Shown here one piece after another: positions 6,506-14,800 of a stretch of 64,000 nucleotides of DNA. The DNA is from H17-190 sp034435615 (lineage in GTDB: Bacteria; Chloroflexota; Dehalococcoidia; SM23-28-2; HRBIN24): the NCBI GenBank assembly GCA_034435615.1, contig DAOTWZ010000009.1, forward strand, positions 4,501 through 68,500, written 5' to 3'. The notes below the pieces were generated by a model. The model did no database searches and was not told where the DNA came from. It was given only the letters and a program-made list of their open reading frames with translations. Position 1 is the stretch's first letter; each line of letters opens with the position of its first letter. The position numbers and the translations under genes are program-made.

Positions 6506-8329
6506 TCAGCGCTGGAGGCGGAGGAGGGCCAGAAAGGCCTCCTGGGGCACCTCGACGCGCCCGATGCGCTTCAGCCGCTTCTTCCCCTCTTTCTGGCGCT
6601 CCAGCAGCTTGCGCTTGCGGGTGACATCGCCGCCGTAGCACTTGGCCAGGACGTTCTTGCGCAGGGCGCGCACCGTCTCCCGGGCGATGACCCGGCCGCC
6701 GATGGCCGCCTGTATGGGCACCTCGAAGAGCTGGCGGGGGATGAGCTCTCGCAGCTTCTCCACCAAGGCGCGGCCCACCTGGTAGGCCCTTTCGGCGGGG
6801 ACGATGACGCTCAGGGCGTCCACTGGCTGGTTGTTGACCAGGATGTCCAGCTTGACCAGCCTTCCCGGGCGGTGCTCGGCATAGGAGTAGTCCATGGTGG
6901 CGTATCCCTGAGTGCGGGACTTGAGCTGGTCGTAGAAGTCGACCAGCATCTCGGAGAGGGGGATCGTGTACTCCAGGAGGACGCGGCGGTCGCCCTCCCG
7001 CACCTGGGGCCCCTGGTCCAGGTACTCCATGCGACGGAACTCGCCGCGACGGTTGCTCACCAGCTCCATGATGGCCCCCAGGTAGCGGTCGGGGGCGATG
7101 ATGGAGACGTGCATCCAGGGCTCCCGCACCTCGGCGATCTGCCCTGGCGGGGGCAGGTCGGCGGGGCTGCGCACCGCCACCTCCTCGCCGTCCGTCTTCA
7201 GGACGCGGTACTCCACGCTGGGGGCGGTAGCGATGAGGTTGAGGCCGAACTCCCGCTCCAGGCGCTCCTGAACGATGTCCATGTGCAGCATCCCCAGGAA
7301 GCCGCAGCGGAAGCCCGGGCCCAGAGCGAGGGAGTTCTCCGGCTCGAAGTAGAGGGCGGCGTCGTTGAGGCGGAGCTTCTCCAAGGCCTCTCGCAGGAGG
7401 TGGAACTCCTCGGCATCGGCCGGGTAGAGGCCGGCGAAGACCATGGGCTTGGCCGGCCGGTAGCCGGGCAGGGGCTCGCTGGCCGGACGCTCGTCGTAGG
7501 TTATGGTATCGCCCACGCGGCAGTCCTGGACCGTCTTCAGCCCCGTGGCCACGTATCCCACCTCGCCCGCCGTCAGGACGGGGCAGGGGGTCAGGGCGGG
7601 GCGGAAGTAGCCCACCTCCAGCGGCTCCAGGGAGCGGCCGGTGGCCATGAGCCGGAGGCGGCGCCGCGTGTCCAGGCTGCCGTCCACTACCCGGACATAG
7701 GCTACCACCCCCTTGTAGGGGTCATACTTGGAGTCGAAGACCAGGGCGCGCAGGGGGGCCTCGGGGTCTCCCGAGGGAGGGGGGACCCGCTGGACCACCG
7801 CCTCCAGGAGCTCCCGGACGCCCGTCCCCTCCTTGGCCGAGACGAAGAGTATCTCCTCGGGCCGGAAGCCGAAGGCGTCCTGTAGCTCCCGGGCCACTCG
7901 CTCCGGCTCGGCGTTGGGGAGGTCTATCTTGTTGACGGCCGGGATGATGGTCAGCCCCTGCTCCAGGGCCAGGAAGAAGTTGGCCATGGTCTGGGCCTCC
8001 ACCCCCTGGGAGGCGTCCACCAGGAGGATGGCGCCCTCGCAGGCGGCCAGGGCCCGGGAGACCTCGTAGGTGAAGTCCACATGGCCGGGGGTATCGATGA
8101 GGTCCAGCTCGTAGGTCTGGCCGTCGGCGGCGGTGTAGAGCATGCGCACGGCGGAGGCCTTGATGGTGATGCCCCGCTCCCGCTCCAGGTCCATCTCGTC
8201 CAGCACCTGCTCCGCCATCTCGCGGGGCGAGATGGTGCCCGTGAGCTCCAGCATGCGGTCGGCCAGGGTGGACTTGCCGTGGTCTATATGGGCGATGATG
8301 CAGAAGTTGCGGATGAACCGCTGCTCCAT
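6506..8329 (-). CDS. lepA: Elongation factor 4 (LepA), ribosome back-translocase GTPase
   Basis: 607 residues, full family length. GTPase motifs are in order: AHIDHGKST (G1), RGITI (G2), DTPGH (G3), NKID (G4) and SAKEGTG (G5). The LepA-specific C-terminal domain is present, ending in a basic tail (GGDVTRKRKLLERQKEGKKRLKR). LepA binds stalled or mistranslocated ribosomes. It is last in a minus-strand run galU-fabI-like-small ORF-lepA, 74 nt after the small ORF. That gap contains a short GGCCCC-GCCA-GGGGCC hairpin (8375-8390). Confidence 0.97.
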   Translation of the reverse strand: MEQRFIRNFCIIAHIDHGKSTLADRMLELTGTISPREMAEQVLDEMDLERERGITIKASAVRMLYTAADGQTYELDLIDTPGHVDFTYEVSRALAACEGAILLVDASQGVEAQTMANFFLALEQGLTIIPAVNKIDLPNAEPERVARELQDAFGFRPEEILFVSAKEGTGVRELLEAVVQRVPPPSGDPEAPLRALVFDSKYDPYKGVVAYVRVVDGSLDTRRRLRLMATGRSLEPLEVGYFRPALTPCPVLTAGEVGYVATGLKTVQDCRVGDTITYDERPASEPLPGYRPAKPMVFAGLYPADAEEFHLLREALEKLRLNDAALYFEPENSLALGPGFRCGFLGMLHMDIVQERLEREFGLNLIATAPSVEYRVLKTDGEEVAVRSPADLPPPGQIAEVREPWMHVSIIAPDRYLGAIMELVSNRRGEFRRMEYLDQGPQVREGDRRVLLEYTIPLSEMLVDFYDQLKSRTQGYATMDYSYAEHRPGRLVKLDILVNNQPVDALSVIVPAERAYQVGRALVEKLRELIPRQLFEVPIQAAIGGRVIARETVRALRKNVLAKCYGGDVTRKRKLLERQKEGKKRLKRIGRVEVPQEAFLALLRLQR

Positions 8330-8403
8330 ATCATCGCCTATGGTAGCAGAGGGCAGGCTGTGGGGCGAAAGGCAGGCCCCGCCAGGGGCCGGGCGGGGAC
8401 GGC

Positions 8404-8619
8404 CTAGCCGGGAGGGCCGCCACCCAAATTGACATAAGCGGGGCCGTGCTGGTGGATGCCGTCGGGCTCTATGGTCACCAGCAGGCGGCCGCCGGGGCCG
8501 TAGATGCGGCCCTCCACCATGATGTTGCCGTTGGGGAGCCGCTCCAGGGTCAGCAGGATCTCGCCGTTGGAGTCGGATATCTCGACGCGCCGGTACTGCT
8601 CGCTGCCGATCTCGATCAA
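8404..8619 (-). CDS. Small conserved-looking protein, 71 residues, unknown function
   Basis: TTG start at 8619 with GGAGGTG 5 nt upstream; this start decides the gene, because the nearby ATG is out of frame. The product is short and beta-rich: YRRVEISDSNGEILLTLERL then NIMVEGRIYGPGGRLLVTIE, ending in PDGIHQHGPAYVNLGGG. The alternating strands and G-rich turns suggest a small beta-barrel or hairpin protein. No cysteines and no signal peptide. It lies 20 nt after the enoyl-reductase gene, so the two are likely cotranscribed. I do not recognise the family. Confidence 0.6.
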   Translation of the reverse strand: MIEIGSEQYRRVEISDSNGEILLTLERLPNGNIMVEGRIYGPGGRLLVTIEPDGIHQHGPAYVNLGGGPPG

Positions 8620-8639
8620 GGCATCACCTCCGCGTCTCC

Positions 8640-9437
8640 TCAGATCATGACTAGGTCTTCGCCGCCGTCCACGTGGATGACGTTCCCCGTGACCCAGGGG
8701 GAGTCGTCCTTGGAGAGGAGGAGGATGGTGCGGGCCACGTCCCCGGGCTCGGTGATGCGGCCGCCCGGGTTGTGGGCCCTGGCGAACTCCAGCATCCGCT
8801 CGTGGCCGGGGATCTTGCGCAGGGCGGGGGTATCGGTGACGCCGGCCTGGATGGCGTTGACGGCGACGCCCCGTCCCGCCAGCTCCACTGCCAAGTGCTT
8901 GACGTGGTACTCCAGGGCCGCTTTGGCCGCCCCCACCGGGCCGTAGGCCGGGAAGACGCGGTGGGAGCCGGCGCTGGTCATGGCGAAGACCTTGCTCCCC
9001 GGGCCCAACAGACGCCGGTAGACCATGTCCTGCACCCAGTAGACCAGGCTGTGGGCCATGACGTCCAGTGTCATCTCCATCTGGGCCCGCGTCACCGCCT
9101 GGCCGGGATCCTCCGGGACGTAGGGGCGCAGGGTGCCGAAGGCCAGGGAGTGGAGGAGGACGTGGACGTACTCCCCCTCCGGGAGGCGCTCCCGTATGGC
9201 GTCCAGCACCTGCCGGCGCTTGGCGTCGTCGGCGGCGTTGGTGTTGAAGAAGACAGCCTCGCTCCCCAAGTCCTGGATCTGGTGGATGACCCGCTGAGCG
9301 TTGGGCAGAGTGGCCCGCAGGTCCAGGTGCACGCCGAAGATGTTCATCCCCTCCCGCGCCAGCTCCAGGGCGACGGCGGCACCGTGGCCGCTGGAGGCCC
9401 CCAGAATGAGGGCCCATTTGCCTCTCAGGGGTCTCAT
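8640..9437 (-). CDS. fabI: FabI-like enoyl-[acyl-carrier-protein] reductase (SDR fold)
   Basis: 265 residues from ATG 9437, with AGGAGG upstream. The NAD(P)-binding Gly-rich loop GASSGHGAA is at residues 13-21. The catalytic pair is Tyr165-x6-Lys172 (YGPVGAAK), the spacing typical of FabI-type enoyl reductases rather than the Yx3K of ordinary SDRs. A C-terminal WVTGNVIHVDGGED follows. By family it would carry out the last step of each round of fatty acid elongation. The Gly-rich loop differs from the classic FabI GxxxxxSI pattern, so a FabI-like SDR with another enoyl substrate remains possible. Confidence 0.75.
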   Translation of the reverse strand: MRPLRGKWALILGASSGHGAAVALELAREGMNIFGVHLDLRATLPNAQRVIHQIQDLGSEAVFFNTNAADDAKRRQVLDAIRERLPEGEYVHVLLHSLAFGTLRPYVPEDPGQAVTRAQMEMTLDVMAHSLVYWVQDMVYRRLLGPGSKVFAMTSAGSHRVFPAYGPVGAAKAALEYHVKHLAVELAGRGVAVNAIQAGVTDTPALRKIPGHERMLEFARAHNPGGRITEPGDVARTILLLSKDDSPWVTGNVIHVDGGEDLVMI

Positions 9438-9517
9438 AGACGTTCCTCCTGCTGGCTGGGACCTATAAAAATGCGCTGAGGAAAGGATAATGGCAGGTGA
9501 AGGTAGAGGGAAGGGGG

Positions 9518-10393
9518 TCAGGAGGGGGGCGTCTCCAGGAGACGCTCCAGATAGGGCCGCAGCTCCCCGGACATCCGGGGGTCCCGCATGGCCAGGGAGA
9601 GGGAGGCCTTGAGGAGCCCCAGCGGGTTCCCGGTGTCCAGCCATTCCCCCTCCAGGCAGCGGGCGTAGACAGCGCCGCGACCGCACAGCTCGGCCAGGGC
9701 GTCCGTGAGCCAGACCTCTCCCCCCTTCCCCACCGGGGTGGCTTCCAGGACGGGGAAGACCTCCGGCGTCAGCACCAGCCGCCCCACGATGGCCAGGGCG
9801 GAGGGCGCTTCCTCCGGGGCGGGCTTCTCCACGGTGCGGCGGACGCGGAAGACGCCATCGCCCAGGGGCTCCGGGTCTATGACGCCGTAGCGGTGGACCT
9901 CCTCCCGGGGGACCTCGGCCACCCCCAGCACGTGACCGCCCCAGCGGGCCTGCGCCTCGATGAGCTGGCCGATGGCCGGCCGGTCGCTCACCACGATATC
10001 GTCCGGATAGAAGAGGGCGAAGGGGCCGTCCGCCAGGAGCCAGCGAGCCTGCAGGAGGGCGTGGCCGGTGCCCAGCCGCTCCTTCTGGTAGACGAAGGCC
10101 AGAGAGCCCAGGCTGGCCAGGCGGCGCACCGTCTCCAGGCGATCCTCGTCCCCCTTGGCGGCCAGGGCCTCCTCCAGCTCCCACGCCCTGGCGAAGTGAC
10201 TGGCCATCACCTCCTTGCCCAGGGAGGTGACGATGACCAGCTCCTGGATACCGGCCGCCACCGCCTCCTCCACGATGTGCTGGATGACCGGCCGGTCCAG
10301 GAGCGGTAGCATCTCTTTGGGGACCGCCTTGCTGGCCGGCAGGAACCGGGTGCCGAAGCCAGCGGCCAGGATAATCCCCTTGCGGACCGTCAT
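9518..10393 (-). CDS. galU: UTP-glucose-1-phosphate uridylyltransferase
   Basis: 291 residues, normal for GalU. The nucleotidyltransferase signature LAAGFGTRFLPASKAVPKEM is at residues 9-28; YPDDIVV gives the metal-binding Asp, and EKPAPEEAPS and GEWLDTGNP are GalU-typical. It makes UDP-glucose from UTP and glucose-1-phosphate for glycolipids and polysaccharides, fitting the glycosyltransferase genes elsewhere in the window. It is first in the minus-strand run leading to lepA. Confidence 0.95.
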   Translation of the reverse strand: MTVRKGIILAAGFGTRFLPASKAVPKEMLPLLDRPVIQHIVEEAVAAGIQELVIVTSLGKEVMASHFARAWELEEALAAKGDEDRLETVRRLASLGSLAFVYQKERLGTGHALLQARWLLADGPFALFYPDDIVVSDRPAIGQLIEAQARWGGHVLGVAEVPREEVHRYGVIDPEPLGDGVFRVRRTVEKPAPEEAPSALAIVGRLVLTPEVFPVLEATPVGKGGEVWLTDALAELCGRGAVYARCLEGEWLDTGNPLGLLKASLSLAMRDPRMSGELRPYLERLLETPPS

Positions 10394-10426
10394 AGCCTCC
10401 CTACCCCGCGTGAAGTCCCGTCGCTC

Positions 10427-10456
10427 ATTCTACCTGTGACGGAAGGCCGGCGACAA
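10427..10456 (-). promoter_or_regulatory. Promoter of galU
   Basis: -35 TTGTCG (10456-10451), 18-bp spacer and -10 TAGAAT (10432-10427), about 27 nt of UTR before the ATG. It diverges from the SRP RNA gene. Confidence 0.5.
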
Positions 10457-10500
10457 GCTGAAATGGGACTTGACGAATAGCGTTATATGGTTAAGGTGTA

Positions 10501-10778
10501 GAGAGGGGCCGTGCTAGGCGGGGAGCTGGCGGTGCCCTGGACCCGCAATCCGCCATAGCGGGGCTGAATTCCCGCTCGAGGTCCGGCGCCGTGGTCACTG
10601 CCGCCGCTGTACGGCGATGATGGCTGGGTCCTGCGCGGCGGGGCGCTATGAACCCCGTCAGGCCTGGAAGGGAGCAGCGGTAAGTAGTAGCCCCGGGCGC
10701 CGCAGGTAGGCCTGGTCGGAGCTGGTTAACGGCGGTAAGCCCGTGGTGACGGGTCGACAGCGGGTGCACGGCCCCTCA
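10501..10778 (+). ncRNA. ffs: Signal recognition particle RNA, large bacterial type with Alu domain
   Basis: The universally conserved helix 8 core is at 10657-10684 (GTCAGGCCTGGAAGGGAGCA, then GCGGTAAG). The 5' part (GTGCTAGGCGGGGAG..., GGTGCCCTG..., CCGCCATAGCGGGGCTGAA) matches the Bacillus-type Alu domain. The ends pair: GAGGGGCCGTGC (10503-10514) with GCACGGCCCCTC (10766-10777), closing an RNA of about 278 nt. It binds Ffh and, through FtsY (encoded at 25356), targets membrane proteins. A TTGACG at 10470-10475 may be its -35, but I see no well-spaced -10, so the exact 5' end is approximate. Confidence 0.95.
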
Positions 10779-10824
10779 AGGCCAGGCATCGCCCCGGCCT
10801 GACCAGATACATAAAGGGGGGGAC

Positions 10825-11994
10825 TTGACGGGCTTAGCGAGGCGGGCCCGCCCCTGGGTGGCCCGCTGCCGCGAAGCTATCGCCAGACCTTTCATAGAGT
10901 GGTTGGCCAGACGCCAGCCCAGCGCCAGGCACCACCTGCCCATGGGCCTGGTCGGTGGGCTGGCGGCCTTGGTTATACTGGCCATCCCCCAGCTCTCCAG
11001 CGAGAGCGGGGAGCGGCCGCACACCGCCATCGCCTGGCACAGCGGCATCATCGTCCTGCCGGTCTCCAAGTCTGGCCAGATCTCCCTGGGCTCCTTCCCG
11101 CCCGAGGGCTATCTGGACTTCACCGTTCAGGACGGTCCTCTGTCCCTGACGGCCTACTCCCGGCCCACAACGGTGGGGGAGGCGCTGACGGCGCTGGGTA
11201 TCCAGCTGCGGCCCCGGGACAGGGTCGTGCCCACGCCGGAGACTCCCCTGACGGCTGGCCTCAAGGTGCTGGTGCGGCGGGCGGCCTCCGTCACCCTGGT
11301 GGTGGGGGGCGAGGCGCGGCCGGTGGAGACGCAGGCGACGACGGTGGGCCAGCTCCTCAAGGAAGAAGGCGTGGAGCTGGGTCCCCTGGACCGGGTGACG
11401 CCCCAGACCAGCGCCCTCGTCAAGAACGGTATGGCCATCGAGGTGGTGCGGGTCCAGGTGGAGCGGGAGGTGCAGGAGGAGACCATCCCCCGGCCGGTGG
11501 AGTACCGGGACGATCCCAACCTGCTCAGCGGCCGCAGCTACGTGCTGCAGCCGGGAGCGGACGGTCTCATCCGCCGCGAGTTCGAGGTCAGGAGGGAGAA
11601 CGGCCGGGAGGTGGCCCGCACCCTGGTGAGCGAGACGACGGTGCCGCCGCAGCCACGGGTGGTGGTGCGGGGGACGGGGCGCCTCGCCCCGGCGGGTAGC
11701 AACTGCGCCGGCCTGGCCTACCGGGAGGCCCTCACTGTGTGGGCTACCTGGTACAACCCGGCCAGCGCCGGGGGCTACATCACCGCCACCGGCGCCGTCC
11801 TGGACTACGGCATCGTGGCCGTGGACCCCACGGTCATCCCTCTGGGGACGCGCATGTGCGTACCCGGGTATGGGATCGCCGTGGCGGCGGACACGGGCGG
11901 TGGCGTCAGGGGGTACATGATAGACTTGGGCTACCCGGCCGGCGTCATCCCCACCTGGCGCACCGGCTACGTGACCATTTACATCCTCAACTGA
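10825..11994 (+). CDS. YabE-like secreted protein with DUF348, G5 and 3D domains
   Basis: 389 residues from TTG 10825, with GGGGGGA upstream. After a basic N-terminus there is one membrane/signal segment (about 40-56, MGLVGGLAALVILAIPQL). Two DUF348 repeats follow (about 105-150 and 163-205, each with a TTVGEAL/TTVGQLL motif), then a G5 domain (about 207-285), then a C-terminal 3D domain starting ATWYNPASAGGYITATG with the conserved Asp residues of AVDPTVIPLG, AADTGG and MIDLGYP. This matches YabE/Rpf-type cell-wall lytic proteins (3D resembles a lytic transglycosylase barrel). Likely role: peptidoglycan remodelling at the cell surface. Confidence 0.88.
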   Translation: MTGLARRARPWVARCREAIARPFIEWLARRQPSARHHLPMGLVGGLAALVILAIPQLSSESGERPHTAIAWHSGIIVLPVSKSGQISLGSFPPEGYLDFTVQDGPLSLTAYSRPTTVGEALTALGIQLRPRDRVVPTPETPLTAGLKVLVRRAASVTLVVGGEARPVETQATTVGQLLKEEGVELGPLDRVTPQTSALVKNGMAIEVVRVQVEREVQEETIPRPVEYRDDPNLLSGRSYVLQPGADGLIRREFEVRRENGREVARTLVSETTVPPQPRVVVRGTGRLAPAGSNCAGLAYREALTVWATWYNPASAGGYITATGAVLDYGIVAVDPTVIPLGTRMCVPGYGIAVAADTGGGVRGYMIDLGYPAGVIPTWRTGYVTIYILN

Positions 11995-12037
11995 GGCCGG
12001 CGACGCCACCCTGCGCCCGGCGGCCGTCCGAGGGCCC

Positions 12038-12502
12038 TCAGCTCACCGCCCGCTTCACCAGGCTGGCGATCCTCGCCTCCTCGGCGGCGGTCAGCTCCTT
12101 CAGGGCGAAGGAGACCGGCCACATAGCCCCTTCGTCCAGGTTCGCCGCGTCGGTGAAGCCGAACGTGGAGTACCTCGTCTTGAACTTGTGCGCTCCCTGG
12201 AAAAAGCAGACGACCTTGCCGTCCCTGGCGTAGGCGGGCATGCCATACCAGAGCCGCGGCCAGAGGGACGGCGCTGTGGCCTTGACGATGGCATGGAGCC
12301 GCTGGGCCATGGTGCGGTCCGGCTCGGGCATCTCGGCGATCTTGGCCAGCACATCGGCCTCATCGTCGGCTTGCGAGCGTCGGCGCCCTGCCTTCATCTC
12401 ACGGGCGCGCTCCTGCATGGCGGCCCGCTCCTCGGCCGTGAACCCCTCGGTAGATTCCTCATTCGCGCCGGCTTCCCTGGCGGACTTGCGTCTTTCCTTC
12501 AT
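12038..12502 (-). CDS. DUF1801/YdhG-like protein
   Basis: 154 residues. An Arg/Glu-rich N-terminus (1-45) precedes a YdhG-type domain: VLAKIAEMPEPDRTMAQRLH, then APSLWPRLWYGMPAYARDGKV and KTRYSTFGF. This fold is related to frataxin-like iron chaperones, but members of the DUF1801 family mostly have no proven function. Single gene, convergent with the 3D protein and divergent from rsmA. Confidence 0.8.
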   Translation of the reverse strand: MKERRKSAREAGANEESTEGFTAEERAAMQERAREMKAGRRRSQADDEADVLAKIAEMPEPDRTMAQRLHAIVKATAPSLWPRLWYGMPAYARDGKVVCFFQGAHKFKTRYSTFGFTDAANLDEGAMWPVSFALKELTAAEEARIASLVKRAVS

Positions 12503-12648
12503 CGCGAGTCTCCTCCTCTACGGGTCTGGAAGGGAGGCGTCCTCATGCTGGCCTGGAGGCGTCGTGACGGTAGCACCCGGCGCCGCACATCGTCCATCAT
12601 ACATGCGAAGGCTCTATCATGGTCCCTAGGGGGTGCGCGAAGGCGGTG

Positions 12649-13464
12649 ATGGGCCTGCGTCATCGGCGACGGGCGCTGGGGCAGCACTGGCTCCGCGACC
12701 AGCGCTATCTGGTCCGCATCGCCCGGGCGGCCGATTTCTCCCCTCAGGATACGGTCATAGAGGTGGGCCCGGGGACGGGCAACCTGACCCGTCTTCTCCT
12801 GGCGCGGGCGACCCGCCTCGTCGCCGTGGAGGTGGACGAGGCTCTGGCAGCCTCTCTGGGCGGGCGCTTCCCCCGGGCGACCAACCTGACGGTGGTGGCG
12901 GGGGACGTCCTCAGCCTTCCGCCGGCGGAGCTCCTGGCGCGGGCGGACGCCGCGCCGCCGTATGTGGTGGTGGGCAACCTCCCCTACGCCATCGGCACGG
13001 CGGTGCTGCGTCACTTCCTGCGGGACGAGGTGCGGCCCCGCTGGTTGCTGGTGATGCTGCAGGAGGAGGTGGCGCGCAGCATCGTCGCCGGGGCAGGGGG
13101 CATGACCTATCTCAGCGTGGAGATGCAATGCCTGGCCGAGCCGCGGCTCCTGTTCACGGTGCCGCCGCGGGCCTTCTCTCCCCCGCCGCAAGTGCGCTCG
13201 GCCGTGCTGCGGCTGGAGGTCCGGGAGCGTCCCCTCCTGCCGGAGGGGGAGCTGGACGCCTTCCTGCGCTTCGTCCAGGGAGGGTTCGCCGCGCCCCGCA
13301 AGCAGCTCCGCAACTCGCTGGCCCTGGGCCTGAGGCTTCCGCCGGCGAGGGCGGAGGCTCTCCTGGTGGCGGCGGGGCTGGAGCCCGCACGCCGCCCCGG
13401 CGAGCTGACGCTCCACGAGTGGCTCCGTCTCTACAGGGCGGCGGCCGCACAGGGCCTGGTGTGA
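12649..13464 (+). CDS. rsmA: 16S rRNA dimethyladenosine transferase (KsgA)
   Basis: 271 residues from ATG 12649, which places LGQHWLRD near the N-terminus as in the family; an in-frame ATG at 12619 is an alternative. The SAM-binding motif I is EVGPGTGNLT, and motif IV is NLPYAIG. The C-terminal domain includes AFSPPPQVRSAVLRLE and FAAPRKQLRNSL. It dimethylates two adjacent adenines near the 3' end of 16S rRNA during 30S assembly. It is followed 5 nt later by ispE, a common rsmA-ispE pairing. Confidence 0.95.
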   Translation: MGLRHRRRALGQHWLRDQRYLVRIARAADFSPQDTVIEVGPGTGNLTRLLLARATRLVAVEVDEALAASLGGRFPRATNLTVVAGDVLSLPPAELLARADAAPPYVVVGNLPYAIGTAVLRHFLRDEVRPRWLLVMLQEEVARSIVAGAGGMTYLSVEMQCLAEPRLLFTVPPRAFSPPPQVRSAVLRLEVRERPLLPEGELDAFLRFVQGGFAAPRKQLRNSLALGLRLPPARAEALLVAAGLEPARRPGELTLHEWLRLYRAAAAQGLV

Positions 13465-13469
13465 CAGGG

Positions 13470-14321
13470 ATGCGAGCGAAGGCGCCGGCCAAGATCAACT
13501 GGACGCTGGAGGTGCTGGGCCGCCGGCCGGACGGCTACCACGAGGTTCGGACCGTCCTCCAGACCATCGCCCTGTGGGACGAGCTGGAGTTCTCGCCCGG
13601 CCAGGGGCTGTCCCTGCGCTGCGAGGGCCCCCACGAGGCCAGGGAGGACGACCTCGTCCTGCGGGCCGCCCGCTGCCTGGGGCAGGAGGGGGGCCTGAGC
13701 ATCGTCCTGCGCAAGCGCATACCGCCAGGGGTGGGGCTGGGCGGCGGCAGCTCCGACGCCGCCGCCACCCTGCGGGCCCTCCGTCGCCTCCTCTCGCTCC
13801 CCCTCTCCGAGGCGGAGCTGCTGGAGCGAGCGGCCGGGCTGGGCTCCGATGTCCCCTTCTTCCTCCACGGGGGGACGGCGCTGGCCAGCGGCCGCGGCGA
13901 GCGGGTCTCCCCGCTGCCGGATGCCCCCAGGGTGTGGCTGGTGCTGGTGGTGCCCCCGCTCACTCTGCCTGGAAAGACCGCCCGCATGTACGGCTCCCTC
14001 TCTCCCGCCACCTACAGCGATGGCTCCTTCACCGAGCGCTTCCTGGAGCGGCTGGGCGAGCAGGGGCTGGTGGACGAGAACTACATGCACAACGCCTTCG
14101 AGGCCGTAGCCTATGCCCTCTTCCCTGACCTGGCCCTCTACCGGGCGGCGCTGCTGCGGGCGGGGGCCAGGCGAGTGCACCTGGCGGGTAGCGGGCCTGC
14201 CCTCTTCGCCCTCGCCACCAGCGAGGAGGAGGCGCGGGCCGTTCACCTGCGGCTGGAGCTGCCGGCTGGCCAGGCGCTGGTCACCCACACGGTGGGGCGG
14301 GCGGAGGCCCTGGAGGGGTAG
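13470..14321 (+). CDS. ispE: 4-diphosphocytidyl-2-C-methyl-D-erythritol kinase
   Basis: 283 residues from ATG 13470. The N-terminus KINWTLEVLGRRPDGYHEV and the GHMP ATP-binding loop PPGVGLGGGSSDAAA (about residue 88) identify IspE; the C-terminal GHMP motif is LAGSGPALFAL. It phosphorylates CDP-ME in the MEP pathway, so this organism makes isoprenoids by that route, feeding the polyprenol and prenyl-lipid genes in the window. Confidence 0.96.
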   Translation: MRAKAPAKINWTLEVLGRRPDGYHEVRTVLQTIALWDELEFSPGQGLSLRCEGPHEAREDDLVLRAARCLGQEGGLSIVLRKRIPPGVGLGGGSSDAAATLRALRRLLSLPLSEAELLERAAGLGSDVPFFLHGGTALASGRGERVSPLPDAPRVWLVLVVPPLTLPGKTARMYGSLSPATYSDGSFTERFLERLGEQGLVDENYMHNAFEAVAYALFPDLALYRAALLRAGARRVHLAGSGPALFALATSEEEARAVHLRLELPAGQALVTHTVGRAEALEG

Positions 14322-14325
14322 GACG

Positions 14326-14748
14326 ATGGCGGAGGTCTTCTCCGGCGCGGTGCTGGGCTATGGCCTCTCCCTGGTGCTGGTGTGGCCCCTGAGCCTGGGG
14401 CTGGTGCGGGCCCGCGAACGGGTGCCCACCCTATCGCGGGCCATCGCGCCCAATATCAACGCCGTGATGCTGGCGGTGCCCCTCTCCCTGCTCCTTTTCA
14501 CCTGGGGACCTCTCATCGGCATCATCCTGGGGATGCTCTACCGCGGCGCCCTGGATAATCTGCCAGGGGCTGGCCTGGGCAGCCCGAACTGGGCCTTCAC
14601 CCTGGGGGTGCTCCTCTTCGGCGGCGGGCTCCTGGGGGCGGTCTTCTATGTGTGGCAGCGCCTCTCCTGGTGGCTGGTGGCCACGGTGGCCGTCTGGGTG
14701 GGCGCCTTCGGCTGGGGGTTGCCCTACCTGGCGCGGGCGGCGCCCTGA
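14326..14748 (+). CDS. Small integral membrane protein, unknown function
   Basis: 140 residues, ATG 4 nt after the ispE stop, so probably cotranscribed. About four hydrophobic helices (10-30, 45-70, 88-107, 112-135). A conserved-looking loop SRAIAPNINAVMLAVPLSL has Asn/Pro residues before the second helix. No family recognised; the position after ispE may be incidental. Confidence 0.65.
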   Translation: MAEVFSGAVLGYGLSLVLVWPLSLGLVRARERVPTLSRAIAPNINAVMLAVPLSLLLFTWGPLIGIILGMLYRGALDNLPGAGLGSPNWAFTLGVLLFGGGLLGAVFYVWQRLSWWLVATVAVWVGAFGWGLPYLARAAP

Positions 14749-14800
14749 GGGGGCGCCGGCGTGGACAGAGACGGGCCGATGACTTACCTTACGTAGTGAC

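Noticed and set aside
6500..7885. Long open frame on the plus strand opposite lepA
   Set aside because: Antisense to a certain gene; the product is a His/Gly/Leu-rich mixture with no motif, as expected from GC-rich third positions.
12619..12648. Upstream ATG for rsmA
   Set aside because: It would add MVPRGCAKAV before the usual family start; the ATG at 12649 gives the normal N-terminus, though the upstream start is not impossible.
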